Shown piece by piece: positions 6,760 through 10,450 of a DNA stretch of 10,450 nt. How positions within the stretch are numbered: the first letter of the stretch is position 1; every line of letters starts with the position of its first letter. Under the pieces are notes generated by a model. It made no database searches, was not told where the DNA came from, and saw nothing but the letters and a program-made list of their open reading frames with translations. Source of the stretch: JANRIZ01 sp033764445 (lineage in GTDB: Bacteria > Verrucomicrobiota > Verrucomicrobiia > JAWXBN01); contig JANRIZ010000121.1 in assembly GCA_033764445.1 (NCBI GenBank), positions 1 through 10,450 on the forward strand, read 5' to 3'. The translations under genes were made by a program, and so were the position numbers.

Positions 6760-7776
6760 ATGATTGACAATACACTGCCCGCCATTTCACCCGCCTCCAT
6801 CGCCCAACGGATCATCGCCGGGGGTGAGATCACCCGGGAGGAGGCCCTGACCCTCATTGAGCTGGAGGATCAGGCCGATATCATGGATTTGATCAGTGCC
6901 GCCAACCGTGTGCGTCGGCATTTCAAGGGCGACAAGATTCATCTGTGCTCCATCGTCAATGCCAAGGCCGGGGCCTGTTCGGAGGACTGCAAATTTTGTG
7001 CGCAGTCCGCCCGCTACAACACGGATGCGCCCGTGTACAAGTTCATGGAATGGGAAAAGATCGAACCCCATGCGCTTGAGGCCCAGAAAAACGGCGCCCA
7101 GGCCCTCGGGATCGTGACCGCGTGGAAAGGGCTCAAGGAAGGCCCCCTGCTTGATGAGGTGTGTGACCGGATTGAAAAACTCTCGAAGACCGGAGTGCGG
7201 GCCGATGCCTCGTTGGGGATTCTGGAGAACCAGGAGGTGGCCGACAAACTGGCCCGGGCCGGGCTCAAATGCTGCAACCACAACCTGGAAACCGCCGAGG
7301 ATTTTTTCGGGGAAATCTGCAGCACCCACACCTATGAGGACCGGATCAGAACCCTCGGTTACCTCCGAAAAGCGGGGATCAAACTCTGCAGCGGGGGAAT
7401 TTTCGGGATGGGGGAGACCCGGGGGCAGCGTGTGACACTCGCCTTTGCCCTGCGCGAGCAGGAGGTGTTCATTGTTCCGATGAATTTCCTCAATCCCATC
7501 GGGGGAACCCCCCTGGGGGACCGACCGCCCCTGGCCCCCTACGAAATCCTCAAGACCATCGCCGTGTTCCGTCTGATTCTGCCCCGGCAGGAAATCATGG
7601 TCGCCGGCGGACGTGAGGTGAATCTGCGCGATTTGCAGCCGATGATTTTTCCCGCCGGAGCCAGTGCGCTGATGGTTGGCAACTATCTGACCACCTCCGG
7701 GCAAAATGCGGAAAAGGACCTGCAGATGATCCGGGATCTGGGCCTGGACCCCCAGTGGGGTACGATCCACGGGTGA
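6760..7776 (+). CDS. bioB: Biotin synthase, probably Type II (non-classical auxiliary cluster)
   Basis: Encodes 338 residues. BioB is a radical SAM enzyme that inserts sulfur into dethiobiotin in the last step of biotin synthesis. The radical SAM CSEDCKFC motif is at 73-80 (Cys73, 77, 80), followed by AQSARYNT. Other BioB landmarks are NHNLETA (173-179), KLCSGGIFGMGETRGQR (208-224), MNFLNPIGGTPL (241-252) and AGASALMVGNYLTT (299-312). By alignment from memory to the E. coli enzyme, ligands Cys97, Cys128 and Arg260 of the sacrificial [2Fe-2S] cluster are replaced by Gly117, Asp149 and a Met, while Cys188 is kept as Cys210; extra cysteines are at 63, 135, 171, 172 and 187. This fits the alternative class reported to carry a 4Fe-5S cluster. 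No other bio gene is near. The start has no close ribosome binding site; TAGGA lies 24 bases upstream. Confidence 0.95.
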   Translation: MIDNTLPAISPASIAQRIIAGGEITREEALTLIELEDQADIMDLISAANRVRRHFKGDKIHLCSIVNAKAGACSEDCKFCAQSARYNTDAPVYKFMEWEKIEPHALEAQKNGAQALGIVTAWKGLKEGPLLDEVCDRIEKLSKTGVRADASLGILENQEVADKLARAGLKCCNHNLETAEDFFGEICSTHTYEDRIRTLGYLRKAGIKLCSGGIFGMGETRGQRVTLAFALREQEVFIVPMNFLNPIGGTPLGDRPPLAPYEILKTIAVFRLILPRQEIMVAGGREVNLRDLQPMIFPAGASALMVGNYLTTSGQNAEKDLQMIRDLGLDPQWGTIHG

Positions 7777-7778
7777 GG

Positions 7779-7808
7779 GTGTTGGACGCACCCGGTCCAA
7801 CACGGACC
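7779..7808 (+). terminator. Hairpin pair downstream of bioB, possible terminator
   Basis: GTGTTGGAC (7779-7787) and GTCCAACAC (7795-7803) form a perfect 9-bp stem with a seven-base loop, three bases after the bioB stop. A second, mutually exclusive hairpin pairs GGTCC (7794-7798) with GGACC (7804-7808). The nearest T run (TTTTT, 7814-7818) lies 10 bases past the first stem, so this is not a canonical terminator; it may protect the 3' end of the bioB message. Confidence 0.4.
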
Positions 7809-7855
7809 ATGTATTTTTGGTTGGTGATCATTTTTTTCCGGCCTATTGTGCAGAT

Positions 7856-8449
7856 ATGGCGAGCCATTACATGCGCACGATGCTCACCCCTTCCGTGCGG
7901 GCCGCGCAGGAGAAATATTTTGGGAAATCCCATGCGGTCCCGGAGACAACCGCGCGGGACCCCCTGACCCCCGAGGAAACGGCATTCATTTCCGCCCGGG
8001 ACTCCTTTTATCTGGCGACCCTTTCGGACTCCGGCTGGCCCTATGTCCAGCACCGGGGCGGACCGGCGGGATTTTTGAAGGTGCTCCATCCCGGCCTCCT
8101 GGGGTTTGCGGATTACAAGGGCAACCGGCAGTTGCTCAGTGCCGGGAATCTGGACAGCCATGATCGGGTGAGCCTTTTTCTGATGGATTATGTGGCACAG
8201 GAGCGACTGAAAATCCTTGGTCACGGACGCTGGGTGTCCGCGGCCGATGAGCCGGGTCTGGTCCCGGTGCTGATTGATCCGTCCATGGAGAAAATGGTGG
8301 AAAGGTTCTTTTTGATTGATGTGGTTTCCTACGACTGGAACTGTCCCCAGTACATCACCCCCCGTTACACCCGAGTGGAGGTGGAAAAAATGATGGCCCC
8401 GCTCCGGGAACGCATTGCCGGGCTGGAGGGAGAGTCCGCCCGGGGGTGA
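7856..8449 (+). CDS. Pyridoxamine 5'-phosphate oxidase-like flavin-binding protein (COG3576 type)
   Basis: Encodes 197 residues from ATG 7856. It belongs to the split-barrel FMN-binding proteins related to pyridoxamine phosphate oxidase, in the group described as predicted flavin-nucleotide-binding proteins. Characteristic phrases are FYLATLSDSGWPYVQHRGGP (51-70), GFLKVL (72-77), GFADYKGNRQ (83-92), DRVSLFLMDY (103-112) and YDWNCPQYITPR (159-170), the last typical of this subgroup. The substrate is unknown; true PdxH activity is unlikely because the family is distinct. The predicted location is the cytoplasm, as no signal peptide or membrane segment is seen. An in-frame TTG at 7817 would add 13 residues, but MASHYMRTM at 7856 fits the family start better; neither has a clear ribosome binding site. 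It lies 79 bases after bioB and converges on mpl. Confidence 0.9.
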   Translation: MASHYMRTMLTPSVRAAQEKYFGKSHAVPETTARDPLTPEETAFISARDSFYLATLSDSGWPYVQHRGGPAGFLKVLHPGLLGFADYKGNRQLLSAGNLDSHDRVSLFLMDYVAQERLKILGHGRWVSAADEPGLVPVLIDPSMEKMVERFFLIDVVSYDWNCPQYITPRYTRVEVEKMMAPLRERIAGLEGESARG

Positions 8450-8453
8450 GGGG

Positions 8454-8472
8454 CGGAACCGGGGCGGTTCCG
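8454..8472. terminator. Hairpin between convergent genes
   Basis: CGGAACC (8454-8460) and GGTTCCG (8466-8472) form a perfect 7-bp stem with loop GGGGC in the 24-base gap between the flavoprotein stop and the mpl stop. Being symmetrical and between convergent genes, it may stop transcription from both sides, but neither side has a T run. An adjoining CCGGTTACCGG inverted repeat (8470-8480) covers the mpl stop codon. Confidence 0.4.
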
Positions 8473-8473
8473 G

Positions 8474-9865
8474 TTACCGGTCCAGGGCGGTGAGCAATTT
8501 CTGGTGGATTCCGCCGAAGCCGCCGTTGGAAAAGACCACGATGACGTCGCCCGGGGCCACCTGTTTTTGGACCTGGGCGACAATCGCCTCGACCCCGGAT
8601 TCGTAGTAGGCCGGAATCTTTCTGGCGTGGAGATCCGCGATGACCCGGTCCGGGTCCAGACGGAATTCCGGGGCGATTTTTTCAAGCTGATAGACCTGGG
8701 ACATGAAGACCATGTCCGCCTGGGCCAGGGCCTGTGGCAGATCGTGCTGGAAAACCGAACGCCGTGTTGTGTTGGAACGGGGTTCAAAAATCGCCAGCAG
8801 CCGGCGTTTGGGGAAGCGGTGACGCAACGCCTCGAAGGTCTGTTTCATCGCCGTGGGATGATGGCCGAAGTCATCGATGAGGGTGACCCCGCCCACCTCG
8901 CCACGGATTTCCTGGCGGCGGCGGACCCCCTCGAAGCGGCGGAGGGCTTCCTGAATGACCGGGATGGGAATCTGGTAAAAATGGGCGGCGGCGATGGCCA
9001 TGGAGGCGTTGCGGATGTTGATTTCACCGATCATGGGCAGAGAGAAATCGCCCAGACCCTTGAGGGACCATTCGGAACGGTCGGCATGATAACGGGCATT
9101 TTGAATCTGAATGGCGGCGTTGGGGGAGCACCCGACACTGGTGACGGGGGCCAGAGACTGCGACACGACGTCTCGGGCATTGGCATCATCCTCGTTGTAA
9201 ACGATCATCCCGTTGCGGGGCACCACATTGACCAGGCGGCGGAAGCTGAGTTTGATGGCCTCCAGGGAGTCAAAGATATCCGCGTGGTCGAACTCGATAT
9301 TGTTGATGATGAGCAGTTCGGGCAGGTAATGAAGGAATTTGGAGCGTTTGTCGAAAAAGGCCGTGTCGTATTCGTCACCCTCGAGGATGAAATGGCGGGA
9401 GCCCTCCCGGATCGTGCACCCCTGGGGCAGGTTTTTGGGCAAACCGCCGATCATGTAGCTGGGGTTTTTGGCGGCATGTTCAAAAATCCAGGCCAGCATC
9501 GAGGTGGTGGTTGTTTTGCCGTGGGTCCCCGTGACCACCAGGTTGTGTTTGCCGCGCAGGAAGAATTGTTTGAGGGTTTCCGGGAGGGAGAGGTAGTAGA
9601 GCTTCTGTTCGAGGACTGCCTCGAGTTCCTCATTGCCGCGGCTGATGGCGTTACCGACGACGATCAGGTCCGGTTTGTGGGCGAGGTTTTCGGGACGGTA
9701 ACCGGCCATGATGGTGATCCCCTTGCCTTCGAGGAAGGTGGACATGGGGGGGTAGACACTTTCGTCGGAGCCACTGACCTGGAAACCCGAGTCTTTGAGG
9801 GCTGCCGCGACCGCGCCCATGGCCGTGCCGCAGATGCCAATAAAATGGATGGATTTGAAGGACAT
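8474..9865 (-). CDS. mpl: UDP-N-acetylmuramate:L-alanyl-gamma-D-glutamyl-meso-diaminopimelate ligase (murein peptide ligase)
   Basis: Encodes 463 residues (E. coli Mpl has 457). Mpl uses ATP to join recycled murein tripeptide to UDP-N-acetylmuramate in the cytoplasm, feeding it back to peptidoglycan synthesis. It is a Mur ligase: N-terminal Rossmann motif HFIGICGTAMGA (7-18), P-loop GTHGKTTTTSM (113-123), then DEYDTAFFDKRSKF (164-177) and NNIEFDHADIF (188-198). Three phrases separate Mpl from MurC: that DEYD segment, DDFGHHPTA (331-339) with EPRSNT (361-366), and SNGGFGGIHQKLL (446-458). The start is placed at 9865 because the protein then begins at the Rossmann strand; a 70-residue upstream extension of the frame has no similarity. 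The ribosome binding site is not evident. Upstream faces a beta-strand-protein fragment; downstream converges on the flavoprotein gene. The gene looks intact. Confidence 0.96.
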   Translation of the reverse strand: MSFKSIHFIGICGTAMGAVAAALKDSGFQVSGSDESVYPPMSTFLEGKGITIMAGYRPENLAHKPDLIVVGNAISRGNEELEAVLEQKLYYLSLPETLKQFFLRGKHNLVVTGTHGKTTTTSMLAWIFEHAAKNPSYMIGGLPKNLPQGCTIREGSRHFILEGDEYDTAFFDKRSKFLHYLPELLIINNIEFDHADIFDSLEAIKLSFRRLVNVVPRNGMIVYNEDDANARDVVSQSLAPVTSVGCSPNAAIQIQNARYHADRSEWSLKGLGDFSLPMIGEINIRNASMAIAAAHFYQIPIPVIQEALRRFEGVRRRQEIRGEVGGVTLIDDFGHHPTAMKQTFEALRHRFPKRRLLAIFEPRSNTTRRSVFQHDLPQALAQADMVFMSQVYQLEKIAPEFRLDPDRVIADLHARKIPAYYESGVEAIVAQVQKQVAPGDVIVVFSNGGFGGIHQKLLTALDR

Positions 9866-10117
9866 GATTTCAGAAGTGAACCGGGAAGAGACAAAAGTGA
9901 ACAGCCAAAAGTTTGAGGTTTCATTTTGAAGGAATTCCTCTGTCTGAAGGGCAGAGGGAGGGAATGTCTCTTGGGGTAGGATTTGATAAATCGTGCCTGA
10001 ATGGTTGGAGAACCCTTTTCCCAACACCGGTTTGAATGCTCGAAAGCGCCTGTCTGCACCCCTTTTTTTACTCACAAACCCGATGAGCCAAAAACAGATT
10101 CGTGGTCGATCCGTTCG
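9866..10117 (-). promoter_or_regulatory. Upstream region of mpl
   Basis: About 250 bases between mpl and the fragment at the right edge hold no gene I can support. They should contain the mpl promoter, but no convincing -35/-10 pair was found on the minus strand. A palindrome AGGAATTCCT lies at 9930-9939, next to a hairpin of CCTCTGTC (9937-9944) with GGCAGAGG (9950-9957); the two structures overlap and compete. A seven-T run is near 10064-10070 without an obvious preceding stem. Confidence 0.35.
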
Positions 10118-10450
10118 TTAAACCTCAGCAACAATGTCACTGTCGGCCCCAACCAGCTGTGGCAGAACTCCGGCAACGGCGGCTTGCAATTTGATGGTGA
10201 GTTGAATGTTTCCAACAAAATCCTCAATCTGACCGGGGCTGGAAATGGCAGATTATACGATCGCCAACGGGGGATCACTGCTCCTCGGGGGCGGCACGCT
10301 CAGCAACACCACCACCGTTGGCGGACCGCAGTACGGATACTACGGTGGATTCCAGGCCACCAGTGATCTCTTTACGGGATACCTGACCGGCGGGCAGATT
10401 GTTGCCACCGGATTGCAGGCGGGCTGGACCTTGCAGACATTCAATACGGG
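10118..10450 (+). pseudogene. Fragment of a beta-strand-repeat (autotransporter-associated type) protein, frameshifted and partial at the window end
   Basis: From about 10118 the second frame reads LNLSNNVTVGPNQLWQNSG, then FDGELNVSNKILNLTGAGNG (10184-10249). This is the repetitive Asn/Gly/Val/Thr-rich style of autotransporter-associated beta-strand repeats, common in exported Verrucomicrobiota proteins. At about 10250 the coherent reading moves by one base to the third frame: DYTIANGGSLLLGGGTLSN (10251-10307), then GYLTGGQIVATGLQAGWTLQ, open to the window end. Removing one base near 10250 joins the halves into LTGAGNGDYTIANGGSLLLG, so a single-base insertion is the simplest account. No start codon with a signal peptide precedes the fragment; the nearest in-frame ATG is 10001 and gives an unlikely N terminus. 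It is probably a truncated, decaying gene; a sequencing error, or a gene start of another kind, remains possible. Confidence 0.55.

Noticed and set aside
7595..8224. 209-residue minus-strand open frame crossing the bioB end and the flavoprotein gene
   Set aside because: It crosses two well-supported plus-strand genes and has no recognisable motif or start context.
8504..9916. 470-residue plus-strand open frame across mpl
   Set aside because: The minus strand encodes complete Mpl with all Mur-ligase motifs; the opposite frame has none.
9866..10075. 70-residue N-terminal extension of Mpl
   Set aside because: Mpl proteins begin close to the Rossmann motif; the extension has no similarity and no better start context.
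1..10450. CRISPR array, tRNA, mobile element or defence system
   Set aside because: No regularly spaced repeats, tRNA-like cloverleaf, transposase, integrase or toxin-antitoxin motif was found on either strand; the repeats present are only two or three units.

Overview
The window reads as a chromosomal, mostly housekeeping segment of a GC-rich (by eye) Gram-negative bacterium. The best guess is the Verrucomicrobiota or a related PVC-group lineage. This is inferred from the style of the PNPase, BioB and COG3576 proteins, the dispersed 'CACGAAGG'-type intergenic repeats, and a fragment of a beta-strand-repeat (autotransporter-like) protein at the right edge. No gene proves the taxonomy. An Mpl ligase that handles meso-diaminopimelate-containing peptides supports a Gram-negative type of wall.

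Layout, left to right. 1-273: no confident gene; an 18-nt direct repeat, a dispersed repeat element on the minus strand and a weak promoter candidate. 274-531: rpsO (ribosomal protein S15), closed by a strong intrinsic terminator. 576-811: a structured leader with a long hairpin and a 17-nt direct repeat. 812-2950: pnp (polynucleotide phosphorylase). 2964-5981: a gene for a roughly 1,005-residue exported tetratricopeptide-repeat protein; a strong terminator hairpin lies inside its signal-peptide codons. 5982-6054: a short intergenic repeat. 6055-6699: nth (endonuclease III). 6760-7776: bioB (biotin synthase, with unusual auxiliary-cluster residues). 7856-8449: a COG3576-type flavin-binding protein. 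8474-9865, minus strand: mpl (murein peptide ligase), convergent with the previous gene. 10118-10450: a beta-strand-repeat protein fragment that appears frameshifted and runs off the window.

Working together: rpsO-pnp is a classical pairing of a ribosomal protein and an RNA-decay enzyme, here punctuated by a terminator on each side of pnp. The plus-strand genes from the TPR protein to the flavoprotein are closely spaced (60-80 nt gaps) but functionally unrelated (envelope, DNA repair, cofactor synthesis, redox); they could be cotranscribed. Mpl recycles cell-wall peptide and faces the opposite way.

I see no CRISPR array, tRNA, rRNA, integrase, transposase or defence cassette, and no convincing new multi-gene system. 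The points most worth checking are the terminator embedded in the TPR coding sequence, the structured pnp leader, the BioB lacking Type I [2Fe-2S] ligands, and the frameshifted fragment at the right end.
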